Assembly: GCA_035640455.1 (NCBI GenBank)
Contig: DASQWB010000141.1
Coordinates: forward strand, 1-64,000
DNA length: 64,000 nucleotides
Reading direction: 5' to 3'
DNA from: AC-50 sp035640455
GTDB taxonomy: Bacteria; Actinomycetota; Thermoleophilia; Gaiellales; Gaiellaceae
The stretch's first letter is position 1, and each line of letters starts with the position of its first letter. The notes beneath the pieces are model-generated. The model was not told the DNA's origin. It ran no database searches and saw only the letters and a list, made by a program, of their open reading frames with translations. Both the position numbers and the translations under genes were made by a program. Positions 41,628 through 49,609 of the stretch are shown here, in pieces.

Positions 41628-42811
41628 GAGTCTTCGGAGCCGAGCTGCGCGCTGAGCGACGGGTGACGCTGCTCATGGCTGATCCAGTCGGCAAAGAACG
41701 GCTCGGCAATGCTGACGACGCCGTCGCTGCTCCGTCCGATGATCTCCTCCCTCTCGAGAGCGACGCGAGCGCTCTGGAGCGTCGACGCCGCCGGCAAGTC
41801 GTGAGCCGCGCGGTAGTCCGCCGCATATGGCGTTGCCGTCGGCTCGCTCGCGAGCGCCAGGAGCAGCTGACGCTGCACGCCGGTCGCGTCCTCCCACAGC
41901 CCCTCGAGATGATTGTGCTCCGAGCGGAGCACCTTCTCGAGCGCACCTTCCACGTCGACGGTGTGCGCAGCGAATCCCTCCGGCAATCCCTGCCAGACCT
42001 CGTACGCAAGCTCCTGCGTCGCGTAGGGATGGCCACCTGTCGTCTCGAGGAGACGGCTGAGCGCGTCGTCGTCGATTCCCTTGCCCGTTTCGTCGAAGCG
42101 TTCGCGGATGAACCGCGCGAACTTCGCCGGAGCGATCGTTCCCAGCTCGAGCGTCTTGGCGCTCCGCCAGAACGGCTCGTTCTCGTCGTCGAAGATCCGG
42201 TCGAGGATGTGGCGCTGGCTTCCGAGGTAGACGTGTCCCACCTCCGGCTGGGCCTGGAACACAGCCCGCAGCAGATTCGGATAGTGGGTGTCGATGTCGA
42301 CGATCTCCTGGAACTCGTCGAAGATCATGACCACGCGGCGCTTGCGCTCTTCGGCGAGTCTCCCGAGCAGTTCGAGGAGCGCCTCGACGGTCTCGTCGAC
42401 ATCGCCCTTCCGCCTCGTCGCCCGGAAGCTGAACGAGAGGGACGCGTCCTCGGGATCGAGCTCCATCGTCGGTCTGATACGCAGATTCCGGAAGAGAGCC
42501 GCGGCTCGTTCGAGCGCCTGGCCCGTGGACGAGTCGATGTCGCGGTGAATCGTCTTCGCGAGCGCCGCCGCGAGACGCTCCTTCGTCGTGATCCGCAGCA
42601 GATCGCAGTAGCCGACCAGGATGCCCTCCGCGACGGCCTGTTGGGCAGCCGCCAAGACGAGCGAGGACTTGCCGTAGCGCCGCGGCGCGTAGACGAGGAC
42701 GTCTTGGCCGTTGCGCATGGCAGCTCCGAGCTCCGCGAGTTCGTCCTCGCGGTCGGTGAAGGCCTCGTCCAGCGCGAGCGCTCCGAACTTGAAGGGGTTG
42801 TTATGTGCCAC
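41624..42811 (-). CDS. Stand-alone P-loop ATPase with winged helix (archaeal-ATPase-like)
   Basis: 395 residues. Walker A VYAPRRYGKSSLVLAAAQQ (about 41-59), Walker B VVMIFDEFQEIVD, the sensor region VYLGSQRHILDRIF, and a lid/winged-helix part ETTGGHPYATQELAYEVW and ALEREEIIGRSSDGVVSI. This STAND/COG1672-like family is widespread in mobile and defence-linked loci but its function is mostly unknown. GTG start; a complex AT-rich set of inverted repeats lies directly upstream. A second member lies at 61317-62510 with a different operator. Confidence 0.82.
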   Translation of the reverse strand: MAHNNPFKFGALALDEAFTDREDELAELGAAMRNGQDVLVYAPRRYGKSSLVLAAAQQAVAEGILVGYCDLLRITTKERLAAALAKTIHRDIDSSTGQALERAAALFRNLRIRPTMELDPEDASLSFSFRATRRKGDVDETVEALLELLGRLAEERKRRVVMIFDEFQEIVDIDTHYPNLLRAVFQAQPEVGHVYLGSQRHILDRIFDDENEPFWRSAKTLELGTIAPAKFARFIRERFDETGKGIDDDALSRLLETTGGHPYATQELAYEVWQGLPEGFAAHTVDVEGALEKVLRSEHNHLEGLWEDATGVQRQLLLALASEPTATPYAADYRAAHDLPAASTLQSARVALEREEIIGRSSDGVVSIAEPFFADWISHEQRHPSLSAQLGSEDS

Positions 42812-42812
42812 T

Positions 42813-42888
42813 GCGTAACGTGAGTATAGGTAACGAAGTTCGTCGCGGTTGATTACCTAAAGCTACGTTACGCAAGATTAGGTAACGA
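42813..42888 (-). promoter_or_regulatory. Complex operator/promoter of the ATPase gene
   Basis: An AT-rich island between divergent genes contains GCGTAACGT (42813) inverted against ACGTTACGC (42865), TTACCTAA (42853) inverted against TTAGGTAA (42878), and the direct pair TAGGTAACGA (42827 and 42879). The nested symmetry starts two bases before the ATPase GTG, suggesting tight control and a leaderless message. Confidence 0.65.
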
Positions 42889-42931
42889 GGCTGCCGTTCC
42901 ATAACGGGTACTAGGGGTAGACCCTGGAATC

Positions 42932-43714
42932 GTGAGCGTCCGCCGCCAGCCGGAGCAGATCTACGCCCGGGCGCGGGACGAAGGCCGGCGACGTCTCGCC
43001 CGGCCCGTCCTCGAGCTCTGCGCGACGGCGCTCGTCGGCGGGTTCGACGTCGCGTTCGGCGTCGTCGCCTTCGCGCTCACCGCGGCAGCGATCGGCGCCT
43101 CGCGGCCGGAGCTCGCCCACCTCGCCGGCGCCCTCGCGTTCGGGATCGGCTTTGTCTTCGTCGTCGTGGGCAAGTCGGAGCTCTTCACCGAGAACTTCCT
43201 CGTGCCGATCGCCGGCCTCGAGCGGCGCAGCCGCGCGTCGTGGCTCAAGCTCGGCGAGCTCTGGACCGGCACGCTGCTCTTGAACCTCGTCGGCGGGACG
43301 GCGCTGGCGCTCCTTATCACGAGCAAGGGCGTCCTTCCGCGGACGAGCCACGACGAGCTCGTCCGGCTCGCGGAGCGGCTCACCTCGCATTCCGCGATGG
43401 CCGAGCTCCTGAGCGCCGTCGTCGCGGGCGCGCTGATGACGCTGATGACATGGTTCGTCGAAGGCGCCGCCGAGACATCCGGCGTCCGGATCGTGATGAG
43501 CTGGATCGTCGGCGCGCTGATCGCGCTCGGCACGTTCAACCATGCGATCGTGAGCACGATCGAGCTCGTCTTCGGCATGCGCTACGGCGCCGGAGTCACC
43601 GTCGGCGAGCTCTTCTCGAACCTCGGGCTCGCGGTCGCGGGCAACTTCGTCGGCGGGCTTCTGCTGGTGACGTTCGCCCGCTCGGCGCAGGCGCTCGCAG
43701 CGTCGAGCTCCTAG
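42932..43714 (+). CDS. Formate/nitrite transporter (FNT) family channel
   Basis: 260 residues with six membrane segments and the FNT plan: RRLARPVLELCATALVGGFD, GFVFVVVGKSELFTENFLVP (first broken helix), LLNLVGGTALALLI, and the second half with GTFNHAIVSTIELVFGM and NLGLAVAGNFVGGLLLVTFA. These channels carry formate, nitrite or hydrosulfide across the membrane. GTG start. The KSELFTENF and NHAIVS elements match the pore constrictions. Substrate not determined; no formate or nitrite enzyme is near. Confidence 0.9.
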   Translation: MSVRRQPEQIYARARDEGRRRLARPVLELCATALVGGFDVAFGVVAFALTAAAIGASRPELAHLAGALAFGIGFVFVVVGKSELFTENFLVPIAGLERRSRASWLKLGELWTGTLLLNLVGGTALALLITSKGVLPRTSHDELVRLAERLTSHSAMAELLSAVVAGALMTLMTWFVEGAAETSGVRIVMSWIVGALIALGTFNHAIVSTIELVFGMRYGAGVTVGELFSNLGLAVAGNFVGGLLLVTFARSAQALAASSS

Positions 43715-43752
43715 GACAAATCGCCGCAGCGGTGCATGATTGGAGTGCCGCA

Positions 43753-45393
43753 GTGACCGCTCCTAGCCGCCCGTACGAAGAACTCGTCCGCGAAGCCGAG
43801 AAGGCTCGGCTCCTACTGGACGCAGCGCGTTACCTGGGCGAGAGCCTCGAGCCGGAGCGGGTCTACGACCGCTTCCACGAGCTCCTGGCCGACGTGGTCG
43901 AGCACGACGGCGTCGTCGTCTCCTCGTGCGACGACGACGGGATGATCCGGTGCGACTACGCGTGGTCGGACGGCGTCCGGCTCGACGAGTCGAAGCTCCC
44001 GCCGCTGCCGCTCAACCGCGAGGGCCACGGCATGCAGAGCCGCGTCATCGTCAGCGGCGAGCCGCTCGCCTTCAACGACGTCGGCGAGGTCGTGCAGCAC
44101 GAGCCCGGCACGTATTACGACGTCGACCGCGAGGGGACGATGCGGAAGGTTCCCGACGCGGGGCCGCCGAAGACGCGCGCCGCGCTGATGGTGCCGGTGA
44201 AGCTCGAAGGCTCCGTCCTCGGAGTGGTGCAGATCATGAGCGACCGGGCGCGGTACAGCACCGAGGAGCTCGAGCTGGTCGAGGGCCTCGTCAGCCAGAT
44301 GGCCGCGGCCGTCCGCAACGCGCGCCTCCAGAAGGAGCGGCGCCGGCTCGAGGCGGCCGAGGCGGCGGCGCGCGCCGTCGCGGCCGAGCGCGAGCAGGCC
44401 GCCTATGTCCTCGAGGCCGTCGGCGACGGCATCTTCCTGCTCGACGACGGCGGGCTCGTCCGGCTCTGGAACCGCGCTGCGGAGCTGGTGACGGGACTGG
44501 TCGCGGATCGGGTGGTCGGGCGGTCGGCGGATGCCGCGCTCGAGAGCTGGGAGGGACTCGTCGGCCGGATCCCGGTGGCGGAGAGCGGAGCCTCGCCGCG
44601 CTCGGTCACGCTGCCGGTGGCGGTCGGCGGCCGCGACCTCTGGCTCTCGTTCGTCGCCGTCCGCGGCGCGGCCGGCGTCGTCTACGCCTTCCGCGACCTG
44701 ACGAGCGAGCGGCGGCTGGAGGAGGAGAAGACCGACCTCGTGGCGACGATCTCGCACGAGCTTCGGACGCCGCTTGCGGCCGTGTACGGCGCCGCCCAGA
44801 CGCTCCTCGGCCGCGACGACTTGCCGCCGGAACGGCGGCGGCAGCTGCTCCAGATGATCGCGGCGCAGGCCGCGCGCCTGAGCACGATCACGGAAAGCGT
44901 GCTACTGACGTCCCGTCTCGACCGCGGCGTCGTCGAGGTCGAGCGGGAGTCGGTCGACGTCGCCGAGCTAGCACGCGCGACCGTCGAGGCCATGCGTGAG
45001 CAGCTACCGGAGTCGGTCTCGCTCGAACTCGAGTCCGGGCCGGACGCGGTTAACGCGGCCGGCGATGCGGATCGAATCCAGCAGGTGCTCGTGAACCTGC
45101 TCGACAACGCCGTCAAGTACGGCGGCGGCAGCCCGGTGACCGTGCGCGTGGATCCGGCGGACGGGGTCGTGCGCCTGTCCGTCCAGGACGAGGGGCCGGG
45201 GCTGTCGCCGGCCGAGCAGGCACGCGTCTTCGAGAAGTTCTATCGGGCGGGGCCTCAGCTCACGCGCACGGGCGGGACCGGGCTCGGCCTCTACATTTCG
45301 CGCGAGCTCGCGCGCCGGATGGGCGGCCGCCTCGACGTTCGCTCCGAGGCCGGCGCAGGCGCCACGTTCATCCTCGAGCTGCCGCGCTCCTAA
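43753..45393 (+). CDS. GAF-PAS sensor histidine kinase (soluble)
   Basis: 546 residues without membrane segments. GAF domain (about 30-190, closing with STEELELVEGLVSQMAAAVR), coiled coil (about 190-215), PAS (about 215-320, AVGDGIFLLDDGGLVRLWNR), HisKA with H335 in ATISHELRTPLAAVYGAAQ, and HATPase_c (VLVNLLDNAVKYG, DEGPGLS, GTGLGLYISRELARRMGG). GTG 43753 follows TTGGAGTGCCGCA. No response regulator is adjacent, so it is an orphan kinase. Input probably a cytosolic small molecule or redox state. Confidence 0.9.
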   Translation: MTAPSRPYEELVREAEKARLLLDAARYLGESLEPERVYDRFHELLADVVEHDGVVVSSCDDDGMIRCDYAWSDGVRLDESKLPPLPLNREGHGMQSRVIVSGEPLAFNDVGEVVQHEPGTYYDVDREGTMRKVPDAGPPKTRAALMVPVKLEGSVLGVVQIMSDRARYSTEELELVEGLVSQMAAAVRNARLQKERRRLEAAEAAARAVAAEREQAAYVLEAVGDGIFLLDDGGLVRLWNRAAELVTGLVADRVVGRSADAALESWEGLVGRIPVAESGASPRSVTLPVAVGGRDLWLSFVAVRGAAGVVYAFRDLTSERRLEEEKTDLVATISHELRTPLAAVYGAAQTLLGRDDLPPERRRQLLQMIAAQAARLSTITESVLLTSRLDRGVVEVERESVDVAELARATVEAMREQLPESVSLELESGPDAVNAAGDADRIQQVLVNLLDNAVKYGGGSPVTVRVDPADGVVRLSVQDEGPGLSPAEQARVFEKFYRAGPQLTRTGGTGLGLYISRELARRMGGRLDVRSEAGAGATFILELPRS

Positions 45394-45414
45394 GCGCCGC
45401 CGTCCGGCGGCGCT
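45393..45414 (+). terminator. Hairpin after the histidine kinase gene
   Basis: AGCGCCGCCG and its complement abut with a two-base centre, giving a nine-pair stem with a four-base loop starting at the last base of the stop codon. No T-run follows, as is usual in such GC-rich genomes. Confidence 0.65.
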
Positions 45415-45456
45415 GGTACTTACCTTCGGCGTGCGGTGTCCAGGTGAGGGGGATTG

Positions 45457-46107
45457 ATGGCGCGCGTCCGGTTGCCGCTTCAGATCGCGCTCGCGATGGT
45501 GGCGGCGCTGCTCTCGCTCTACCTCTGGCTGCGGGCGATCGGCGGCGATCCGGGCGTCGCTCCACTGCGGAGTCCCGCGCCGCTCGCGACGGATCGCATC
45601 GTCGCCAGGTTCGATACGCCGCGCCGGCTCCGGGCGCACGTGGGACGTTTGCACGAACAGCGGTCCGCGGCCGCAGGCTCGCGCCTTGCTCTGTCTCCTG
45701 CCGCGGCTGTGCGTCCGGTTGCTGCCGGCGCGTCTTCGGCGGGACGCTCCGGCGGAGGCGGCGGGTCGCCTGCTCCGGCGGCGCCGGGGTCGTCTTCGTC
45801 CCCGCCTCCGCCCACGGCCTCGCCTTCGACCCCCCCGCCGTCTCCCCCGCCGCCTCCGCCTTCGCCGCCGGCGAAGCCGCCTGCACCGGGCACACCGTCG
45901 GCGCCGAAGCCCTCCTCGCCTCCCCCGCCTTCTCCTCCGGCTCCCTCGCCGCCGGCGCCGAAGCCGCCGCCACCACCGCCTCCAGCCCCCGGGCCGCCGC
46001 CGACGCCTTCCGATACGTCAACGAAGCCGGGCTGGGGCTGCGGCGACGAGAACCACACGCACTCGGGCCCGCCCGGAAAGGGAGGCGACAAGGGCTCGCC
46101 GTGCTGA
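45457..46107 (+). CDS. Membrane-anchored Pro-rich protein with KPGxGCGDxNHxH tail
   Basis: 216 residues. N-terminal anchor (LPLQIALAMVAALLSLYLWL), a spacer to about residue 100, a Pro/Ser-rich stretch of about 90 residues, and the C-terminal motif STKPGWGCGDENHTHSGPPG ending in Cys. The same core (KPGxGCGDxNHxH) occurs in the two Calx-beta proteins at 9611 and 10410. The rigid Pro-rich arm should hold the Cys/His motif away from the membrane. ATG 45457 follows GAGGGGGATTG; a TTG three bases upstream is too close to that site. Confidence 0.78.
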   Translation: MARVRLPLQIALAMVAALLSLYLWLRAIGGDPGVAPLRSPAPLATDRIVARFDTPRRLRAHVGRLHEQRSAAAGSRLALSPAAAVRPVAAGASSAGRSGGGGGSPAPAAPGSSSSPPPPTASPSTPPPSPPPPPPSPPAKPPAPGTPSAPKPSSPPPPSPPAPSPPAPKPPPPPPPAPGPPPTPSDTSTKPGWGCGDENHTHSGPPGKGGDKGSPC

Positions 46108-46124
46108 GGGGAAAGCTCCCGCTC

Positions 46125-46595
46125 GTGAGCGACCCCTCCCGAGGTCGACGCGCGAGCGACGCGCCGCCGGATCCACCGGAGCCGCGACCGCTCGTCGTCC
46201 TTCGTCAGTCGCGCCTGTTTGCGCGTGCGCTCCGGCGGGAGACGATCGCGGTCTTCGGCGACCGCATCGAGCACGCGCGGCCGGGCCTCATCGGCCGCAC
46301 GCGGACGGTCACGGTCCGCTACGAGCAGGTCGCGCAGGTGAGCCTCGACCGGCGGCTCGTCTGGAGCGCCCTCGCCGTGGACACGACCGGCGGCGGAGGC
46401 TTCGTCCTCGACGGCCTTCGACGACCGGACGCGGACGACGCGAAGGCGAAGCTGGACCGGCTGATCTCAGACGCGCACGGGAGAGAGTCGGTCGCCGAGG
46501 CCCTCGAGCGGCTCAGCACCCTTCGGGAGTGGGGTCTCCTCACGGACTTCGAGTTCCACGCCGCGAAGGGCGCGGTCTTCCGAAACGCAGCCTAG
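46125..46595 (+). CDS. SHOCT-tailed PH-like protein
   Basis: 156 residues from GTG 46125 (GTG 46101, overlapping the preceding stop region, would give 164). The middle is a small beta-rich PH-like domain (RETIAVFGDRIEHARPGLIG, TVRYEQVAQVSLDRRLVWSA) and the C-terminus is a SHOCT motif (LERLSTLREWGLLTDFEFHA, then AKGAVF). SHOCT tails are thought to mediate oligomerisation. Probably cytoplasmic and co-transcribed with the Pro-rich protein. Function unknown. Confidence 0.75.
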   Translation: MSDPSRGRRASDAPPDPPEPRPLVVLRQSRLFARALRRETIAVFGDRIEHARPGLIGRTRTVTVRYEQVAQVSLDRRLVWSALAVDTTGGGGFVLDGLRRPDADDAKAKLDRLISDAHGRESVAEALERLSTLREWGLLTDFEFHAAKGAVFRNAA

Positions 46596-46674
46596 GCCGA
46601 ACGCGCGCGACGCTCCCGCACTCGCGCATTGTTGGCAACGGCTTGTGTTTTGATATTGACAGGAGTAGGATCGA

Positions 46675-47124
46675 GTGGCTCGAAGAGAGGGAGTCGCCAC
46701 GAGAGTCGTACCGCTCCAGTTGCGCACGGCAGTGAGAAGAACAGTCCTCACTTCTCTCATGGCGGCGCTGATGCTCTCGCTTCCAAGCGCCGCAGCGGCA
46801 GCCGTCCAGTGCGGCGTCAAGCTGAACCCGCCTCTCGGCGGGTCCTACGACGCCTTTAACCTGCCGACGCCTCCCGGCACCTACAACGTCTACTACTCCT
46901 ACTGGAGTTCCCCGCAGCCCTACTACGCTCGCCGACGGCAGGCTGACGGGACGATCACATACGAGTCGCTCAGATCCAGCGGCGGTGCCTGGGACTTCGC
47001 CAACTGTTACAACGGAGTCTGTACCAACGCCCAGAGGCGGACCCAGTTGCAGAACTCGAACGGTGCGAGCGGCTGGGGCTGGTGGATCGAGGCGTGGAAT
47101 ACGACCTCGACGTCGAATTGCTAG
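46675..47124 (+). CDS. Small secreted Cys/aromatic-rich protein
   Basis: 149 residues. Long basic leader and signal helix (RTVLTSLMAALMLSLPSAAA), then a mature part of about 105 residues rich in Tyr, Trp, Asn, Gly and Ser (GTYNVYYSYWSSPQPYYARR, SGWGWWIEAWNTTSTSNC) with cysteines at VQCGVK, FANCYNGVCTN and the C-terminus. AGGAGTAGGATCGA precedes the GTG. It is first of a pair with the membrane-anchored gene 10 bases downstream, the same layout as 17726/16903. The GC content is lower than the flanks. No family recognised. Confidence 0.72.
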   Translation: MARREGVATRVVPLQLRTAVRRTVLTSLMAALMLSLPSAAAAAVQCGVKLNPPLGGSYDAFNLPTPPGTYNVYYSYWSSPQPYYARRRQADGTITYESLRSSGGAWDFANCYNGVCTNAQRRTQLQNSNGASGWGWWIEAWNTTSTSNC

Positions 47125-47134
47125 AGGCGACGAG

Positions 47135-47857
47135 ATGAACGGTAGACACGCGAAGGTGGTGGTGCCGATCGTCTTGGCGTCTTCGACGCTGGGAGTTCTG
47201 GGCGTCGTTACGCTCGTCTCGCGCGCAGCCTCTCCTGAGCCGAAGCTGTCGGCGGAGCAACTTTCGGCAATCGCGTCCGCGCCTCGAGTGTCGGCGGCCG
47301 AGGCCGCCACTGTCCGCGAGCCCCGGCGTGGAAAGCCGACCGAACCTGCCGGGGATGCGGCCATCACCGCACATGCCACGATGACCATCGCCGGCGAGGT
47401 CTGGAAGGTCGTGTCCTACCGCTCGAAGAGCGGAGCGCTCTGTGCCGGGGTCACCTGGCCTGGAGAAGGTCAGGAGATGGGCTGCGCCACCGACGACGAG
47501 TGGTTTGCACGCGGGCCCGTTTCGGTCTCGATCGGAGCCAGGCAGGCGCACGGGCATCCCGTCAGCTGGCAGAGCGTCGTCCTGAGCGGCCTGGTGGACC
47601 TCAGCCACATCCAGAAGATCGAACTCGTATCGACCGATTGCTCGAAGCGAAAGATCCGCATCGATTCCGGCGGCTTCTTCCTCGACGTGACGAGTCCAGA
47701 TTCCATCGCCCGAAGCATTTGGCCGTACCAGTTGCTCGGCGAGGACGGCAACGGCCGAATCGTCCAAAGGATCAATGTCGAACCGGAGCCACCCGACACG
47801 GCCGAGGCAAGAGCCGCTGGAGTGCACGCACCTGTCGCTCGAGCCGCCTGCGCATAA
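47135..47857 (+). CDS. Membrane-anchored extracytoplasmic partner of the preceding secreted protein
   Basis: 240 residues: one N-terminal membrane helix (VVVPIVLASSTLGVLGVVTL), a spacer, and a C-terminal beta-rich domain with cysteines (SGALCAGVTW, EMGCATDDE, STDCSKR) and the strand pattern HIQKIELVSTDCSKRKIRID. This parallels LRRVELLIDGSNVPVSLEG in the protein at 16903-17712, which also follows a small secreted protein. ATG 47135 after CGAG; an upstream start would overlap the previous gene. A receptor, anchor or inhibitor of the secreted partner is possible; none is shown. Confidence 0.72.
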   Translation: MNGRHAKVVVPIVLASSTLGVLGVVTLVSRAASPEPKLSAEQLSAIASAPRVSAAEAATVREPRRGKPTEPAGDAAITAHATMTIAGEVWKVVSYRSKSGALCAGVTWPGEGQEMGCATDDEWFARGPVSVSIGARQAHGHPVSWQSVVLSGLVDLSHIQKIELVSTDCSKRKIRIDSGGFFLDVTSPDSIARSIWPYQLLGEDGNGRIVQRINVEPEPPDTAEARAAGVHAPVARAACA

Positions 47858-47863
47858 GGCCCG

Positions 47864-48697
47864 CTAGCCGAGGCCTGGGCCGGTGACGCGGCGGACGCCG
47901 GCCGGCGTGCGGACGAAGACCTGGCGGCTGTAGTAGTCGAAGTACGCGCGGCGGTCGCGCTCGATCTGACGCGCGTAGCGCAGCACGGCGTCGACGTAGA
48001 GCGGCGAGGGGTTGTAGGCGTAGAGCGCGCGCCGGTAGCTGCGCGGCGCGCCGGCGGCGCGCAGGTAGTTGGCGGCGCCGAGGATCGCGTCGCGCGGGTC
48101 GTGGATGTCCCCGCCGAGGCCGTACCGCCGCCAGCTCGACGGGAGGAACTGCATCGGCCCCTGCGCTCCGGCGGTGCTCCTGTTGCGGAGCTTGTTGAAC
48201 GCCGACTCGACGAAGTTCACCGCGGCGAGCACCTCCCAGCGGACGTGGAAGCGCCGCTGCGCCTGGCGGTAATAGCGGAGCAGGAGCCGAGCCGGGAGCG
48301 CACGCCCGATGCGAATCGCCGAAAGAGGAATCGGCCGCCCCAGCCGCTGGAGCTCGCGCTGCGCCGCGACCTCGTCCCGCACCTGGCGCGCCATCGCGGC
48401 CGGCAGCCGCGAGAGCACCGCCCGCGCAGGCCGCGGTCGAGCGGCGAGCTTGCGCTCGATCCGCTGCTCGTAGAGCACCTCGAGCGTCACCCGCGCAGGC
48501 GGGGCGCCGCTTCGGCCTCCCCACGTCCCGATGTCAGCTCGGGCCGCGTGACGCGTGCGCTCGAGCGCCTGCGCCAGGCGCGCCGATCCCCGCGGGAGCG
48601 GCGTGTGGGGAGCGGGCGGCGGCGCGGATACGAAGAGCGCCCCGACGGCGAGGAGCGTTAGCGGAGAAGAGCCGATAGCGATCGGGTGCAGGGACAC
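47864..48697 (-). CDS. Secreted lytic transglycosylase (SLT domain)
   Basis: 277 residues. Short signal segment (SPLTLLAVGALFVSA), a basic helical region, then an SLT domain: catalytic E164 in AAVNFVESAFNKL, AGAQGPMQFLPSSWRRYG, and ALYAYNPSPLYVDAVLRYAR. It cleaves the glycan chain of peptidoglycan outside the membrane. The GTG at 48697 overlaps the phosphoesterase gene by 40 bases; no better start exists. Last gene of the long leftward polysaccharide operon, so it may open the wall for polymer export or attachment. Confidence 0.85.
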   Translation of the reverse strand: MSLHPIAIGSSPLTLLAVGALFVSAPPPAPHTPLPRGSARLAQALERTRHAARADIGTWGGRSGAPPARVTLEVLYEQRIERKLAARPRPARAVLSRLPAAMARQVRDEVAAQRELQRLGRPIPLSAIRIGRALPARLLLRYYRQAQRRFHVRWEVLAAVNFVESAFNKLRNRSTAGAQGPMQFLPSSWRRYGLGGDIHDPRDAILGAANYLRAAGAPRSYRRALYAYNPSPLYVDAVLRYARQIERDRRAYFDYYSRQVFVRTPAGVRRVTGPGLG

Positions 48698-49599
48698 GCT
48701 GCGCCGCGCAGGCGCGGCAGGCGCCACGCGTCTTCGATCGTGCGGAGGATGGAGTAGTGGTCGTACTCGAGCGCGGACTGGACGCCGCGGCGCGCGGCGG
48801 GCCCGGCGACGACCGTCGCGATGCGACCGCCCGCCGCTCCACCGCAGCAGCCGGCGCGGTCGTTGCCCTCGTCGTACGTGAGGAAGACGACCCCGCGCGA
48901 GCCGACCGCCCGTAGGAGTCGCGGCACCAGCCGCGACAGGAAGAGGTCGGCGTCGCCGATCGAACAGTTGTGCGAGTTGTGGCAGTTGTTCGGGCTGATC
49001 CAGACGAATCGGGGCAGGGCCTTCGCCGCCAGGTCCTTGTAGAGCCGGTCGAACGGCACGACATGGCGACAGCGGCGCGGATTCGAGGCCACGTTGGGGT
49101 AGTACATGAACGGGTTGTGCTCCTTCACGTACTGTTTGGGCGCCTCGGGGCCGCGAAAGCACGCCGTCGGCATCGACTCCAGGTACGCCTTCCAGGAGAT
49201 GTGCGCGCGCTCGAGCTGGTCGACGATGTTGCGCGCGGCGAAGCTGCAGTCGGTGCAGTTCTCGGCGACGCCAAACGTGGTGCCGCTCGTCAGCCCGAGG
49301 TAGTTCGGCAGGGATGGCCGCCGGAGCGCGTAGAAGTTCGAGGCGAATGCGTACCTCGATGCGAGGCCGTTGAAGTACGGCGCCTCGGACGAGCCGATCA
49401 CCTCGTCGCAGCCCTTGTTCTCCATCACGAGGATCACGACCCGGTGGAGACGCGGAACCTTTCTCCGAGTCGTGGCGTTCGGCGGCGGGTCGCCGCCGCA
49501 CTGGATGCCTCCGGCCGCGATGCTCTCGCGCGAGTCCGAGCACGCCGTCAGGAGCGCGAATGCCACCAACACCAGCAGCGGCAGCACGCGACGGACCAT
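48658..49599 (-). CDS. Phosphoesterase-family lipoprotein (PF04185-like)
   Basis: 313 residues. The lipobox FALLTAC marks a lipoprotein. The domain has VVILVMENKGCDEVIGSSEA with the metal-binding Glu-Asn, RPSLPNYLGLTSG, and FVWISPNNCHNSHNCSIGDAD and FLTYDEGND, features of the phospholipase C/acid phosphatase family acting on phosphodiesters at the cell surface. ATG 49599 gives a proper signal peptide; the longer frame upstream is a read-through. Substrate unknown; its operon place suggests a lipid-linked glycan phosphate or teichoic-acid-like polymer. Confidence 0.85.
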   Translation of the reverse strand: MVRRVLPLLVLVAFALLTACSDSRESIAAGGIQCGGDPPPNATTRRKVPRLHRVVILVMENKGCDEVIGSSEAPYFNGLASRYAFASNFYALRRPSLPNYLGLTSGTTFGVAENCTDCSFAARNIVDQLERAHISWKAYLESMPTACFRGPEAPKQYVKEHNPFMYYPNVASNPRRCRHVVPFDRLYKDLAAKALPRFVWISPNNCHNSHNCSIGDADLFLSRLVPRLLRAVGSRGVVFLTYDEGNDRAGCCGGAAGGRIATVVAGPAARRGVQSALEYDHYSILRTIEDAWRLPRLRGAACPCTRSLSALLR

Positions 49600-49609
49600 C
49601 CGCTCGGCC

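Noticed and set aside
43240..43752. Longer N-terminus of the GAF-PAS kinase reaching back over the FNT gene
   Set aside because: That part is an Arg-rich out-of-frame reading of the channel gene; GTG 43753 has a ribosome site and begins the GAF protein properly.
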